NCBI RefSeq assembly: GCF_004346865.1
Contig: NZ_SMGR01000001.1
Location: 2,294,001 to 2,358,000, forward strand
DNA from: Shimia isoporae
Lineage (GTDB): Bacteria; Pseudomonadota; Alphaproteobacteria; Rhodobacterales; Rhodobacteraceae
Direction: 5' to 3'
Length of the DNA stretch: 64,000 nt
Shown: one piece after another, positions 1 to 9,112 of the stretch
Layout of the letters: the number at the start of each line of letters is the position of its first letter
Numbering within the stretch: the stretch's first letter is position 1
Translations under genes and position numbers: made by a program
Notes under the pieces: generated by a model
Databases searched by the model: none
What the model was told of the DNA's origin: nothing
What the model saw: only the letters and a program-made list of their open reading frames with translations

Positions 1-360
1 CGTATCCATCTTCGTCTTCCCCAGGTGCATGGTTTTCATGCCTTTGAGGACATACTGCTAAGATGTTTGGAGTGATTGGGCCACAAATCGGGAAAAATTG
101 CGGCACTGTTTCAGGACGCTCAACACTCAACTTGGTTAATGCATATTAACCATGATCCGAGATCAACATACCTTGTTATCACCGCATTTGCGCCCTTTAC
201 CGAAAGCCTTTCGGGACAATCCTGACAAGATCCTTACTTTTCCCCTGCCGCCCTGACCTACGTCGATTCCCGCAAAAACCCTGCGTAGAATTACCAACTT
301 CCCAAGGCGGCGTTCTATGGGCAATATCCACCGACCATGATCAACAGGGAGGAGGCGGCC
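1..360. other. Intergenic region before the first gene; nothing coding supported
   Basis: No convincing gene lies here. A minus-strand ATG at position 39 (an ATG-AAA-ACC start preceded by AAAGG) could open a gene running off the left edge, but only 13 codons are visible. An 18-bp inverted repeat, GGTTAAT-GCAT-ATTAACC, sits at 134-151 and may be an operator. A Shine-Dalgarno GGGAGGAGG at about 348-356 belongs to the gene starting at 361. Confidence 0.5.
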
Positions 361-1989
361 ATGGGTTGGATGTCCGATGAAACCGGGCTGGAAAAGCGCG
401 CAGCAAATTATGTGCCACTGACACCTTTGTCGGCCCTGAAACGCGCGGCCAAGATCTTCCCTGAGAAGCTTGCAGTGGTGCACGGTAGCCACCGAAAAAC
501 CTATGGGGAATACCACACGCGCTGCACACAACTGGCCTCCGCCCTTGTGGAAATGGGTGTGAAACCAGGCCAGGTCGTCGCAACAATATTGCCAAACATC
601 CCTGCCGCCGCCGAAGCTCACTTTGGCGTTCCGGCCTGTGGTGCTGTGTTGAACGCCATCAACATCCGACTTGATGTTGCAACTGTGGCCTACATTTTTG
701 ATCACGGCGAAGCCAAAGTCGTGCTTGTCGACACAGAGTTCCTGTCTCTCGCAGAATCCGCCTGCGCCGAAATGAAAGGCACTCCCCCCAAAATCATAGA
801 AGTTGCCGCCCCAGAGCAGGGGTATCACGCGACGGGGCGTCATCCGGAGTATGAACAGGTCCTCGCCGGAGCAGACCTTTCTTTCGACTGGATCATGCCG
901 GAAGACGAATGGGAGAGCCTTGCTCTGAACTATACTTCAGGCACCACCGGAAAACCGAAGGGCGTCGTCTATCACCACCGAGGAGCCTACCTGAACGCCA
1001 TGGGACAGGTCCTGAGCTGGCGCATGGTTCTGCACCCTGTCTATCTGACGATCGTGCCCCTCTTTCACTGCAACGGATGGTGTCACACGTGGATGATGCC
1101 GATGGTTGGTGGAACACTTGTCTGCTGTCGCGACATCACTGCCAAGAACATCTTTGATGCCATCGCAGATGAAGGCGTGACGCATTTCGGCGGAGCCCCA
1201 ATCGTGCTCAACATGCTGGTCAACTCACCGGACGGAGAACGCCGCTCCTTCGACCACACGGTGGAGGTTTTCACCGCAGGCGCCCCCCCTGCGCCCGCTA
1301 CGCTTGCCAAGATCGAACCGATGGGATTCCACATAACGCAGGTCTACGGCCTGACCGAAGTCTATGGCCCCGCCACGGAGTGCCTGTGGGATCATGAACG
1401 CTGGGGAGAGTTGGAAGGACACCATCGCGCAGAAATAAAAGCCCGTCAGGGGGTCGAAATGCCCTTTATTGACGAAGTCACCGTGATGGACGAGCAAATG
1501 AACCAGACCGAGATGGACGGCGAAAGTCTCGGTGAAATCATGATCAAGGGCAATGCGGTCATGAAGGGGTATTTCAAAAACCCCGCAGCCACAGAAGAAG
1601 CCTTTGCAGGCGGCTACTTCCACTCCGGAGACATCGCCGTCCAACACGACGACACTTATGTGCAGATCACTGACCGCGCGAAGGACATCATTATCTCCGG
1701 CGGCGAAAACATCTCTTCCGTCGAAGTTGAAGGTGTCCTGATGCATCACCCGGCTGTATCCCTTGCTGCCGTCGTTGCAAAACCGGATGAGAAATGGGGA
1801 GAAGTGCCCTGCGCATTCCTCGAACTTCTTGAAGGCGCCGAAACCACCGAAGAAGAGGTGATCTCCTTCGCTCGGTCACAATTGGCGGGGTTCAAAACAC
1901 CCAAGAAAGTCATCTTTCAAGAACTTCCGAAAACATCGACGGGCAAGATCCAGAAATTCGAGTTGCGGACACTCGCGCGCGATCTCTGA
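361..1989 (+). CDS. Acyl-CoA synthetase (AMP-forming), ANL superfamily
   Basis: This 542-residue enzyme should activate a carboxylic acid with ATP and CoA in the cytoplasm, via an acyl-adenylate. It carries the AMP-binding P-loop motif YTSGTTGKPKG near residue 200, the adenylate motif VYGLTEVYGP near 335, the hinge region HSGDIAV/TDRAKDIIISGGENIS, and the C-terminal KTSTGKIQK lysine motif. An in-frame ATG exists 24 bases upstream, but GGGAGGAGG lies just before the ATG at 361, so I chose that start. The acid substrate cannot be read from sequence; plant AAE-like medium-chain or branched-chain acids are possible, and a role as DmdB (methylmercaptopropionate) is not supported. A hairpin follows the stop codon. 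Confidence 0.9.
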   Translation: MGWMSDETGLEKRAANYVPLTPLSALKRAAKIFPEKLAVVHGSHRKTYGEYHTRCTQLASALVEMGVKPGQVVATILPNIPAAAEAHFGVPACGAVLNAINIRLDVATVAYIFDHGEAKVVLVDTEFLSLAESACAEMKGTPPKIIEVAAPEQGYHATGRHPEYEQVLAGADLSFDWIMPEDEWESLALNYTSGTTGKPKGVVYHHRGAYLNAMGQVLSWRMVLHPVYLTIVPLFHCNGWCHTWMMPMVGGTLVCCRDITAKNIFDAIADEGVTHFGGAPIVLNMLVNSPDGERRSFDHTVEVFTAGAPPAPATLAKIEPMGFHITQVYGLTEVYGPATECLWDHERWGELEGHHRAEIKARQGVEMPFIDEVTVMDEQMNQTEMDGESLGEIMIKGNAVMKGYFKNPAATEEAFAGGYFHSGDIAVQHDDTYVQITDRAKDIIISGGENISSVEVEGVLMHHPAVSLAAVVAKPDEKWGEVPCAFLELLEGAETTEEEVISFARSQLAGFKTPKKVIFQELPKTSTGKIQKFELRTLARDL

Positions 1990-1997
1990 ACCTAACT

Positions 1998-2021
1998 GTC
2001 GGGCGCTTCCTCGCGCCCGAC
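1998..2021 (+). terminator. GC-rich hairpin after the acyl-CoA synthetase gene
   Basis: Perfect 9-bp stem GTCGGGCGC / GCGCCCGAC with a 6-base loop, eight bases after the stop codon. There is no T-tract, so it may terminate weakly or protect the mRNA 3' end. Confidence 0.5.
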
Positions 2022-2090
2022 GCCCCATTGCGGGGGCCAAACCGCCTGTGATAAGCCTGAGAGCAACAAAAAAGGCAGAGCAGGCCTTCC

Positions 2091-3098
2091 ATGAGCACGG
2101 CACTTCACAAATACGACCGCCTGGAGGCGACCGCCATCTGGAGGGCGTCTTCAAACGAACAACGCCGCGACGTGATTGTCTCGATCGGGGACGCCACTCT
2201 GGTGATTTCCGATCTGCAGGACCGTGCCATTACCCACTGGTCGATCCCCGCCGTACGTCGCGCCAACCCAGGCGAGAGACCGGCGATTTTCCACCCTGAC
2301 GGCGACGCCGATGAGACATTGGAAATCGGCGATGGCGAAGCCGAAATGATCGATGCGATCGAGAAACTGCGCTCCGCAGTTGCTCGCCGCCAACCCCGCC
2401 CCGGTCGTCTACGTTATGGTATTTTTGCGCTCAGCCTTGCAGCGTTGACGGCGCTTGGCGTTTTCTGGTTGCCAGGCGCGCTTAGCGAACATGCACTCAA
2501 GGTGGCGCCAGCTGCCGTGCGGCAGGACATTGGCGAAGCCATCCTCAAACACACCACCCGTGTCACAGGACAGGCCTGCGAAGACGATTTGGGGCAAATC
2601 GCCCTACGCAAACTTGAGCGTCGCCTGAAAGTCGATCACTTGATGGTCGTACCCTCCGGTGTACGCGAAGCTGCAGTCCTTCCCGGTGGGACGGTCCTTT
2701 TGAACAGAAGCACCGTCGAAGATTTCGAAGAGCCAGACGTGGTAGCGGGTTTCGTCATAGCCGTTCAGGAAGCCACCGGCGATCCGTTGCGCCGGTTATT
2801 GGAAGATGCTGGCATCGGCGCGAGCTTTCGCCTCCTGACGACTGGCTCCCTGCCTGACGACTTGCTGCGAAGCCACGTCGAGAATGTCGTGCTCGCCCAA
2901 CCCATCAGACCAGGAGACCAGGCGCTCATCGAGGCCTTCAAAACCCATCAAGTCCGCATCAGCCCATACGCTTTTGCCTTGGACCCATCCGGAGAGCAGA
3001 CACTTGAGTTGATCGAAGCCGATCCGTTTGCCGTGACGCCGGAACCGGTGCTCTCGGACGGCGATTGGGTGGCGCTTCAAGGCATATGCGGCGCCTGA
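2091..3098 (+). CDS. Membrane-anchored protein with a degenerate M48-like peptidase domain
   Basis: A 335-residue protein with an N-terminal soluble part, one membrane segment at about residues 108-127 and a C-terminal domain presumably outside the membrane. The stretch VLPGGTVLLNRSTVEDF (about 196-212) followed by VVAGFVIAVQEATG resembles the M48 peptidase layout in which a PGG-containing strand is followed by the HEXXH zinc helix, but here HEXXH reads QEATG at residues 226-230, so both zinc-binding histidines are missing. By family knowledge it should then have no zinc-dependent peptidase activity; a binding, chaperone or regulatory role is inference. The assignment rests on pattern recognition and could be wrong. 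Start ATG at 2091 has only a weak ribosome-binding site. Confidence 0.75.
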   Translation: MSTALHKYDRLEATAIWRASSNEQRRDVIVSIGDATLVISDLQDRAITHWSIPAVRRANPGERPAIFHPDGDADETLEIGDGEAEMIDAIEKLRSAVARRQPRPGRLRYGIFALSLAALTALGVFWLPGALSEHALKVAPAAVRQDIGEAILKHTTRVTGQACEDDLGQIALRKLERRLKVDHLMVVPSGVREAAVLPGGTVLLNRSTVEDFEEPDVVAGFVIAVQEATGDPLRRLLEDAGIGASFRLLTTGSLPDDLLRSHVENVVLAQPIRPGDQALIEAFKTHQVRISPYAFALDPSGEQTLELIEADPFAVTPEPVLSDGDWVALQGICGA

Positions 3099-3143
3099 GA
3101 ATTCTCCCAAACGCCGCAATGAATTGCTGAGAATTCGTCGCTT

Positions 3144-4487
3144 TTATTTTCGTAGAAACGCGTCGGAGTAGCCAGCAGACCGCGCTTTGAGCAGCGCCTT
3201 CTCCGCAGCGGCTTGATCTGCAAAGGGGCCAGCCAGAACCATCCGGTGTTCGGTACCAGCGCGCTCGTATTTGCCGATCCGAACCGGCATGCCAAGTTTG
3301 CGAACCTGCTTGGCAGTCCCCTGTGCAGCAGAAGCTTCTGTAAACGTCGCCACCTGCACGTAGGTCGTGCCGGAAAGCCGCAGGGACTTTTCGGCCGGTG
3401 CGGAACGGGAACTTACCACGGGTGCGGGCGCAAGAGGCGTCTCAACAGAAGCGTCACGCGCAACAACCACAGGCACGGCAATTCCAGTCAACATACGGCG
3501 CGGCACCTTGCGCTCCCATATCGCATCACTTTGCGCTTTGCCCGCGAACGTCATCTCAGCGCGACGCGTGTTCAGACGGCCGTCATCAAATGCTAGCCTG
3601 TAGCCAGCGGGCACTTCGGTAGACACGTTGTTGAGCAGGTTCGCTTCATAGACGTGTTTGGGCACAACACGCACGTCACTCGCCACCTCGCCTTCGCGCA
3701 CCACCGTCCCTACGGGCGGTCTGCGCAATGATGAATTTTGCTGGTTAAACCGCATCTTTGGGGGTGTCGCCGTCGGAGTGCCACTTCCCGGCGTCACTGG
3801 AGACTCGGCTTGAGGTCCACACCGTACCTTAAGCCCCTTGTAGGTCGTCGCACCTCCGCGACAGGGTGAGGCACTTCCCGCTGCGCGCGCGGGCTGCGTC
3901 GAAGTGCGCCTCGTCTGGGTCGGCGCGGTTGTGGTTGTGGTTGTGGTCGTCGTCGGAGCGGCCACCGGCTTGGGTGCCGTTGTCGTGGTCGTTGTTGCGG
4001 GGGGCACAGCAACTGGCGTCGTAAACAAGGGTTTCTTCGTAGACTTTTTCACAGTCGTTTTCGGCGCAGGAGCCGCTATGGCCGCCGGAGCCGTAGCGGT
4101 CGCCGCAGGCGCTGTCGTGGTCTGCGGTTTCTTTGGCGTTCCGAAAAGAGTGGGGCCGTCTGTAGGTGTCGCCGCAGGCTGAATTTGAACGACATTCTTG
4201 TCGATCTTCGGCGGAGGGGCAGTGCCCGCGACAGGCTTGTCAAACGTCGGTTTGAACCCGCACACAACCTTGCGGTCGCGCGTCACCCGCGGCACCCACG
4301 CGACGCTGCCATCAATGCCCGCACGGATATAGACGCAGCCGCGGCTGTCGACATACTGCTTGCCTTGATAACTCGCCGGCGGGAATTCGGCCGGGGAGTC
4401 CATTGGCGAAAAGGACTGAGCGTGTACCACGCCTAAGCCCAAAGATGCCACGATCACATTGATCGCGATGACTCTGGTCAGTTTCAT
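3144..4487 (-). CDS. Exported SPOR-domain protein with Thr/Ala/Pro-rich linker
   Basis: A 447-residue protein with an N-terminal signal peptide (MKLTRVIAINVIVASLGLGV, cleavage probably after VHAQ), a short conserved Cys-containing region, a long low-complexity linker rich in Thr, Ala and Pro (about residues 105-200) and a C-terminal SPOR domain (about 370-447; TYVQVATFTEASAAQG to LAGPFADQAAAEKAL). SPOR domains bind denuded peptidoglycan at division sites, so this is likely a periplasmic or outer-membrane cell-wall protein. The poly-Thr runs give strong low-complexity open frames on the opposite strand, which are artefacts. It stands alone. Its ribosome-binding site is inside a hairpin immediately before the start codon. 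Confidence 0.88.
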   Translation of the reverse strand: MKLTRVIAINVIVASLGLGVVHAQSFSPMDSPAEFPPASYQGKQYVDSRGCVYIRAGIDGSVAWVPRVTRDRKVVCGFKPTFDKPVAGTAPPPKIDKNVVQIQPAATPTDGPTLFGTPKKPQTTTAPAATATAPAAIAAPAPKTTVKKSTKKPLFTTPVAVPPATTTTTTAPKPVAAPTTTTTTTTTAPTQTRRTSTQPARAAGSASPCRGGATTYKGLKVRCGPQAESPVTPGSGTPTATPPKMRFNQQNSSLRRPPVGTVVREGEVASDVRVVPKHVYEANLLNNVSTEVPAGYRLAFDDGRLNTRRAEMTFAGKAQSDAIWERKVPRRMLTGIAVPVVVARDASVETPLAPAPVVSSRSAPAEKSLRLSGTTYVQVATFTEASAAQGTAKQVRKLGMPVRIGKYERAGTEHRMVLAGPFADQAAAEKALLKARSAGYSDAFLRK

Positions 4488-4511
4488 TTTGCCCCCACAA
4501 GATGTAGGGGC
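4488..4511 (-). promoter_or_regulatory. Candidate Shine-Dalgarno-sequestering hairpin before the SPOR gene
   Basis: Read as RNA, the leader forms a 9-bp stem between GCCCCUACA and UGUGGGGGC (one U-G wobble) closed by a 3-base UCU loop, followed by AAA and the AUG. The only Shine-Dalgarno candidate, GGGGG, is the 3' arm, so the folded form would block ribosome access. Translational control is inference; the same inverted repeat in DNA could instead be a protein site. Confidence 0.45.
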
Positions 4512-4564
4512 AACTTTGCCGGAATTATCTAAATGAGTAAACCGCTGATATTATTAAATTTGCG

Positions 4565-5194
4565 TCAGCGTGTGCCAAACATCCGGTCACCTGCATCACC
4601 GAGTCCAGGCAGGATATACCCTTTCTCGTTCAGCCGTTCGTCAAGTGCGGCGGTCACGATAGGCACGTCCGGATGGGCCTCCTTCATGCGTGCGACACCT
4701 TCGGGCGCGGCAAGCAGACAAAGGAAGCGAATGTTCTGCGCGCCTTCTTTCTTCAACAAGTCAATCGCCGCCGCAGAAGAGTTGCCTGTCGCCAGCATCG
4801 GATCGACTGCGATCACCAGTCGGTCATTCAACTCGCTGGGCGCTTTGAAGTAGTATTGCACCGGCTCAAGCGTTTCTTCATCGCGGTACAGCCCCACGAA
4901 ACCGACACGCGCAGATGGTACCAGTTCGAGCATACCATCCAGAAGGCCGTTACCTGCACGCAAAATCGATACAAGCGCCAGCTTGCGACCAGCGAGAGTC
5001 GGCGCGTCCATCTCCACCATTGGCGTCTTGATCTTCTTGGTGGTCATTGGCAACTCGCGGGTCACCTCATAGGCCAAAAGCTGGCTGATCTCGCGAAGCA
5101 GACGGCGAAATTCGGCGGTCGAAGTCGCTTCGTCGCGCATAATCGTCAGCTTGTGCTGCACCAGCGGGTGATCAACGACGGTCAGATGGTCCAT
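4565..5194 (-). CDS. upp: Uracil phosphoribosyltransferase
   Basis: This 209-residue enzyme makes UMP from uracil and PRPP in the cytoplasm. It has the conserved N-terminal [15 protein letters not shown], the [11 protein letters not shown] region, the PRPP loop [12 protein letters not shown] (about residues 128-139) and the C-terminal uracil-binding [13 protein letters not shown]. Length matches the family. It is the last gene of the nucleoside-salvage operon; its ATG overlaps the upstream add stop codon (ATGA), implying translational coupling. It salvages the uracil base released by upstream pyrimidine phosphorylase activity. Confidence 0.97.
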   Translation of the reverse strand: MDHLTVVDHPLVQHKLTIMRDEATSTAEFRRLLREISQLLAYEVTRELPMTTKKIKTPMVEMDAPTLAGRKLALVSILRAGNGLLDGMLELVPSARVGFVGLYRDEETLEPVQYYFKAPSELNDRLVIAVDPMLATGNSSAAAIDLLKKEGAQNIRFLCLLAAPEGVARMKEAHPDVPIVTAALDERLNEKGYILPGLGDAGDRMFGTR

Positions 5195-6180
5195 CAGATT
5201 TTCTCCAGTCTCTCGGCTACGGTTTTCTTTGTTTCGGCGTCACAGAAGGCCGCGTCAAGCGCCGTGGCATTCAATGCGCGGAAATCTTCTTCGGTCCAGC
5301 CAAACGCCTTTTCAAGCTCCTCGTACTCGCGACGCATGGTGGTGTGAAAGAATGGAGGATCATCGGTACTGACCGTGACTTTGACTCCTGCGTCCCGAAG
5401 CTTCTGGATCGGGTGACTGACAAAATCAGGAAACAGTCCCAAAACGACATTCGAACCGGGACAAACTTCAAGTGTGACCTGCCGCGCCGCCAGTTCTTTG
5501 ACCAGATCGGGGTCTTCCATCGCACGTACACCGTGTCCGATCCGCTCGACATTCAGGTCCTTGATCGCGTCCCATACGCTCTCTGGTCCGCCAAACTCCC
5601 CCGCATGGGTGGTCAAACGCAAACCGGCTTCCTTGGCCTGCTCAAATGCATAGGAGAACGCGCCTTGGCTGAACTGGCCTTCGTCGCCGCCCATCCCAAA
5701 TCCGGTGACGAAGTCACCCGCTGTTTCCGCTGCACACAATGACGAGGCGCGGGATTTCTCCGGCCCAAAGTGGCGCACCGCAGTGATCACGCCGCGCAAC
5801 GTGATACCGTGCTTGGCTTCGGCCGCCGATGCCGCTTCCTCAATAGCCGCGAGGTATTCGCGCCATGCTCCGACATCGCCACCGCCACAGAAATCAGGGC
5901 TCAGGAAACTCTCGGTGTAAACCACCCCGTTCGCAGCGCTCTCTTCCAGAATAGCGGTTGTCAGCCGCGCGAACTCCTCAGGTCCGGTCAAAACGGAACT
6001 TGCCGCCTCATAAACGCTGAGAAAATGCACAAAGTTCTCGAACGCATATCCGCCATCCGCCGTGAAAACCTTGCTCAGGTCCACGTTCTTTTCATGCGCC
6101 AATTGCTTGATAAAAGCCGGCGGCGCCGCACCTTCATGATGCAGGTGCAACTCGACTTTCGGCAGATCCGCTACGCTCAC
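5194..6180 (-). CDS. add: Adenosine deaminase
   Basis: A 328-residue zinc hydrolase that deaminates adenosine (or deoxyadenosine) to inosine. Visible landmarks are the metal motif [10 protein letters not shown] near the N terminus, [12 protein letters not shown], the histidine in [12 protein letters not shown], and STDDPPFF with the metal-binding aspartates. A longer in-frame reading to 6330 exists, but the GTG at 6180 is preceded by AAGGAG and forms a GTGA overlap with the deoB stop codon, so I chose it. The 3' end overlaps the upp start. Its position between deoB and upp fits purine nucleoside breakdown. A related deaminase specificity (for example adenine) cannot be excluded. Confidence 0.93.
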   Translation of the reverse strand: MSVADLPKVELHLHHEGAAPPAFIKQLAHEKNVDLSKVFTADGGYAFENFVHFLSVYEAASSVLTGPEEFARLTTAILEESAANGVVYTESFLSPDFCGGGDVGAWREYLAAIEEAASAAEAKHGITLRGVITAVRHFGPEKSRASSLCAAETAGDFVTGFGMGGDEGQFSQGAFSYAFEQAKEAGLRLTTHAGEFGGPESVWDAIKDLNVERIGHGVRAMEDPDLVKELAARQVTLEVCPGSNVVLGLFPDFVSHPIQKLRDAGVKVTVSTDDPPFFHTTMRREYEELEKAFGWTEEDFRALNATALDAAFCDAETKKTVAERLEKI

Positions 6181-7385
6181 AAAAAACTCCTTCCGCGCGG
6201 GGGAGTTACCCCCAAATGGGTCGCCAAGGTTGCGGCGACGTCCACAAAATCCAAAATTCCGGCCTCTTTCGTGCCGACACCGGCACACAGAACCGGCACA
6301 CGCTCCCGCGTGTGATCGGTGCCGGACCAACTCGGGTCATTGCCGTGATCCGCCGTCAGGATCAAGAGGTCACCTTCCCGCATTTTATCCATAAATGCGC
6401 CGATCTCCGTATCGAACCATTCCAGGGCCTTGGCATAACCGGAGATATCCCTCCGATGCCCGTATAAGCTGTCGAATTCCACAAAGTTCGCAAAGGTCAG
6501 GCTGCCGTTTTCAGCCTCATCACCCCATCGATGCAAATCCTGCATCAGCTTGGCGTCGCTGCCCTTTGTACAATCATCGATGCCCGCCATGGTAAAGATG
6601 TCGCCGATTTTCCCGACGCCATGCACTTTTCCACCTGCATCTTGAATCCAGTTGGTCAACACGGCTTCTGGTGGCGCAATGGCATAGTCGCGACGGTTGG
6701 TCGTACGCGAGTACCCCCGCTCTGCGTCCCCGACGAACGGCCGTGCAATCACGCGTCCAATCTTCATCGCATGCAATGTTGGCGCCAAATCACGGCAAAG
6801 TCCCAGCAACTTATCGAGCCCGAAGTGATCTTCATGCGCGGCGATCTGAAACACGCTGTCCGCTGACGTATAGCAAATCGGAAAGCCCGTTCGGATATGC
6901 TCGTCTGCCAACTCATTGATAATCACCGTCCCAGATGCGTGACAGTTCCCTAGGATCCCATCGGTGCCGGCGAGACGGCAGACTTCGGTCACCAATTCTT
7001 CCGGGAAACAAGGCGTTTCCACGGGGAAATAACCCCAATCCCAAGGCACCGGCAAACCTGCCAGTTCCCAATGCCCCGAAGGCGTGTCCTTTCCCGGGGA
7101 TTGCTCCGTCGCTGCGCCCCAGACGCCGGATGGCTCGGCATCCAGCCCTGGTACGTTTGCGCCACTGGCCAATCGCGTCGCTGCGCCCAGCCCAAGCGCG
7201 TCCAGATGTGGAACCCTCAGCGGACCGGAACGTCCTTCTTCCGCCCGCCCCGCCGCGCAAGCCTGCGCTATGTGGGCCAAGGTGTTTGAACCTGTGTCCG
7301 GCACCGCACCGTTGAAAAACCGTCCCGCATCGGGTGCGCCGCCAATGCCAACCGAATCCATCACTACCAAAAACGCGCGCGTCAT
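6177..7385 (-). CDS. deoB: Phosphopentomutase
   Basis: A 402-residue alkaline-phosphatase-superfamily enzyme that interconverts (deoxy)ribose-1-phosphate and (deoxy)ribose-5-phosphate, feeding the sugar from nucleoside phosphorolysis into central metabolism. It shows the N-terminal metal motif MDSVGIGGAPDA, the phosphorylated Thr region GKDTPSGHWE (about residue 100), and C-terminal metal ligands in LTADHGNDPSWSGTDHTRE. Its ATG overlaps the deoA stop by one base (TAATG) and its own stop overlaps add, so it is in the middle of a coupled operon. Confidence 0.97.
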   Translation of the reverse strand: MTRAFLVVMDSVGIGGAPDAGRFFNGAVPDTGSNTLAHIAQACAAGRAEEGRSGPLRVPHLDALGLGAATRLASGANVPGLDAEPSGVWGAATEQSPGKDTPSGHWELAGLPVPWDWGYFPVETPCFPEELVTEVCRLAGTDGILGNCHASGTVIINELADEHIRTGFPICYTSADSVFQIAAHEDHFGLDKLLGLCRDLAPTLHAMKIGRVIARPFVGDAERGYSRTTNRRDYAIAPPEAVLTNWIQDAGGKVHGVGKIGDIFTMAGIDDCTKGSDAKLMQDLHRWGDEAENGSLTFANFVEFDSLYGHRRDISGYAKALEWFDTEIGAFMDKMREGDLLILTADHGNDPSWSGTDHTRERVPVLCAGVGTKEAGILDFVDVAATLATHLGVTPPRGRSFL

Positions 7386-8689
7386 TACCGGTTCCTCTCA
7401 TGAATAAGAGGCGGGATATCCGGCATTTCATCCGAAATGACAATCGCCGAAAGCACAGCCGCCGTAACCTCCTCGGCCTTATCTTCGCGTGCGGCATGCA
7501 GGCGCAATAAGTTGTCGCCGATTTCGACGCGATCTCCCAATCTCACCACTTCGGAAAACCCGACAGAAGGATCGATCACGTCGCTTTCCACCTGACGACC
7601 GCCGCCAAGCCCGACGACGGCAAGACCAAGGGCCTCTCCATCGATGGCCGATACATATCCCGCACGCTTGGCCTTCACCGGACGAATAACCGAGGCTTCC
7701 GGCAAGAACCGCCGCCATTCTTCGACGAACCGCACCGGCCCGCCCTGTGCGGACACCATTTTCCCAAATGCTTCGGCGGCTGACCCGTCCGCCAAAGCTG
7801 CAACCATTTTTGCAACGCCATCTTCGACGTCCGTTGCCAACTTGGCGTTGGCCAACAGCACGCCCCCAAGCGATACGCTCAACTCTGCCAAAGGGCCGCC
7901 TTTCGATCCGCACAGCACTTCCATGCACTCGGCGACCTCAAGCGCGTTGCCAAGACTGGGCGCCAAGGGTTGGTTCATATCCGAAATCACTGCACTTGTC
8001 GGACACCCTGCCAAATTTGCGGTGCTGACCAGTGACTGCGCCAGCGCTTCTGCATCATCCAGCGTTTTCATGAACGCTCCTGAGCCGAGCTTTACATCCA
8101 GAACCAACCCCTGCAGCCCAGCCGCGAGCTTTTTTGAAAGGATCGACGCGGTGATGAGATCCAAGCTCTCGACCGTCCCCGTCACATCGCGGATCGCATA
8201 GAGGCGTTTGTCCGCCGGAGCGATATCAGCCGTCGCACTGACGATCGACGCACCGCAGTCTCGAACGACCTGAGCAAACCGGCCTTCATCAAGACCCGTT
8301 TGATACCCTGCAATGGCTTCAAGTTTGTCCAAAGTGCCGCCGGTGTGTCCAAGGCCGCGGCCCGAAACCATTGGCACAAATGCACCGCACGCCGCCAACG
8401 CAGGCGCCAGCACAAGGCTGACACAATCGCCGACACCGCCAGTGGAATGCTTGTCGAGAACAGGCCCTGGCAATTCCCAGACCATGGTATCGCCGCTGTC
8501 CCGCATTGCGAGTGTCAGAGCCACGCGCCCTTCTTCGGTCAGCCCCCGCAAACATACACCCATAGCAAATGCACCGGCCTGCGCGTCGCTGACCACCCCA
8601 TCGGCCAATCCTTTGGCAAACCACGCAAGCTCTTCGCGGCTTGGGTCTTCCCCGCGTCTCAACTGGGCGATGATCGCACGTGCATCCAT
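7385..8689 (-). CDS. deoA: Thymidine phosphorylase
   Basis: A 434-residue enzyme converting thymidine plus phosphate to thymine and deoxyribose-1-phosphate. It contains the DKHSTGGVGDCVSLVLAPAL signature near residue 85 and the phosphate/nucleoside-binding region MVSGRGLGHTGGTLDKLEAI. The ATG at 8689 is preceded by AGGAG at 8-base spacing; a TTG two codons upstream is less well placed. It lies 15 bases after cdd and is coupled to deoB. A dual thymidine/uridine activity is possible. Confidence 0.95.
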   Translation of the reverse strand: MDARAIIAQLRRGEDPSREELAWFAKGLADGVVSDAQAGAFAMGVCLRGLTEEGRVALTLAMRDSGDTMVWELPGPVLDKHSTGGVGDCVSLVLAPALAACGAFVPMVSGRGLGHTGGTLDKLEAIAGYQTGLDEGRFAQVVRDCGASIVSATADIAPADKRLYAIRDVTGTVESLDLITASILSKKLAAGLQGLVLDVKLGSGAFMKTLDDAEALAQSLVSTANLAGCPTSAVISDMNQPLAPSLGNALEVAECMEVLCGSKGGPLAELSVSLGGVLLANAKLATDVEDGVAKMVAALADGSAAEAFGKMVSAQGGPVRFVEEWRRFLPEASVIRPVKAKRAGYVSAIDGEALGLAVVGLGGGRQVESDVIDPSVGFSEVVRLGDRVEIGDNLLRLHAAREDKAEEVTAAVLSAIVISDEMPDIPPLIHERNR

Positions 8690-8704
8690 CCGCAAATCTC
8701 CTGC

Positions 8705-9112
8705 TTAGTCGCGGTCTTTGTGATCGGCATCCATGTGATCAGAACCAAAGGCGCCAGGCAGAAGTTCGGCCATTGTCATCGTCACACGCACACCGTCCAG
8801 GTTAGCAAGCGTCACAACAGCGTCGCCCGCGGCAAACTCAGCCAGCTTTTGACGGCACCCGCCGCAGGGACTGACCGGCTCTTTGCTGTCGGCGACGACA
8901 AACACTTCTTTGAGCCTCGTTTCTCCCGCCGCCACCATAGCCGCAATTGCGCCGGCCTCCGCACAAGTACCTTCCGGGTAAGCAATATTCTCGACATTGC
9001 AGCCGGAATAGACGACGCCGCTCATGGAACGGATCGCTGCGCCGACCTTAAAGTTTGAATAGGGCGCATACGCATGTTCACGCACCGCAAAAGCAGATTT
9101 TTCGAGGCTCAT
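8705..9112 (-). CDS. cdd: Cytidine deaminase
   Basis: A 135-residue homotetrameric-type zinc enzyme that deaminates cytidine and deoxycytidine to uridine and deoxyuridine. Zinc and catalytic residues are visible in NVENIAYPEGTCAEAGA (Cys plus the catalytic Glu) and PCGGCRQ (two Cys). A short acidic His/Asp-rich tail ends the protein. The ATG overlaps the stop of the upstream cupin gene (ATGA), which places both in the same nucleoside operon. Confidence 0.96.
   Translation of the reverse strand: MSLEKSAFAVREHAYAPYSNFKVGAAIRSMSGVVYSGCNVENIAYPEGTCAEAGAIAAMVAAGETRLKEVFVVADSKEPVSPCGGCRQKLAEFAAGDAVVTLANLDGVRVTMTMAELLPGAFGSDHMDADHKDRD

Noticed and set aside
1-39. Minus-strand start (ATG at 39) that may open a gene off the left edge
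   Set aside because: Only 13 codons are visible and the ribosome-binding site is too close to the ATG; cannot be supported.
163-843. 226-codon minus-strand frame opposite the acyl-CoA synthetase
   Set aside because: Mostly antisense to a clear gene with no domain or ribosome-binding site.
361-1989. Assignment of the first synthetase as DmdB (DMSP demethylation pathway)
   Set aside because: The sequence does not resemble what I recall of DmdB closely enough and no dmdA, dmdC or dmdD is nearby.
3904-4182. Val/Gly-rich open frame opposite the SPOR gene linker
   Set aside because: It is the complement of the Thr/Ala repeats; low-complexity shadow.
5194-6330. Longer add reading frame starting at 6330
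   Set aside because: The extra N terminus overlaps deoB deeply and is Arg/Cys-rich shadow sequence; the GTG at 6180 has a perfect AAGGAG.
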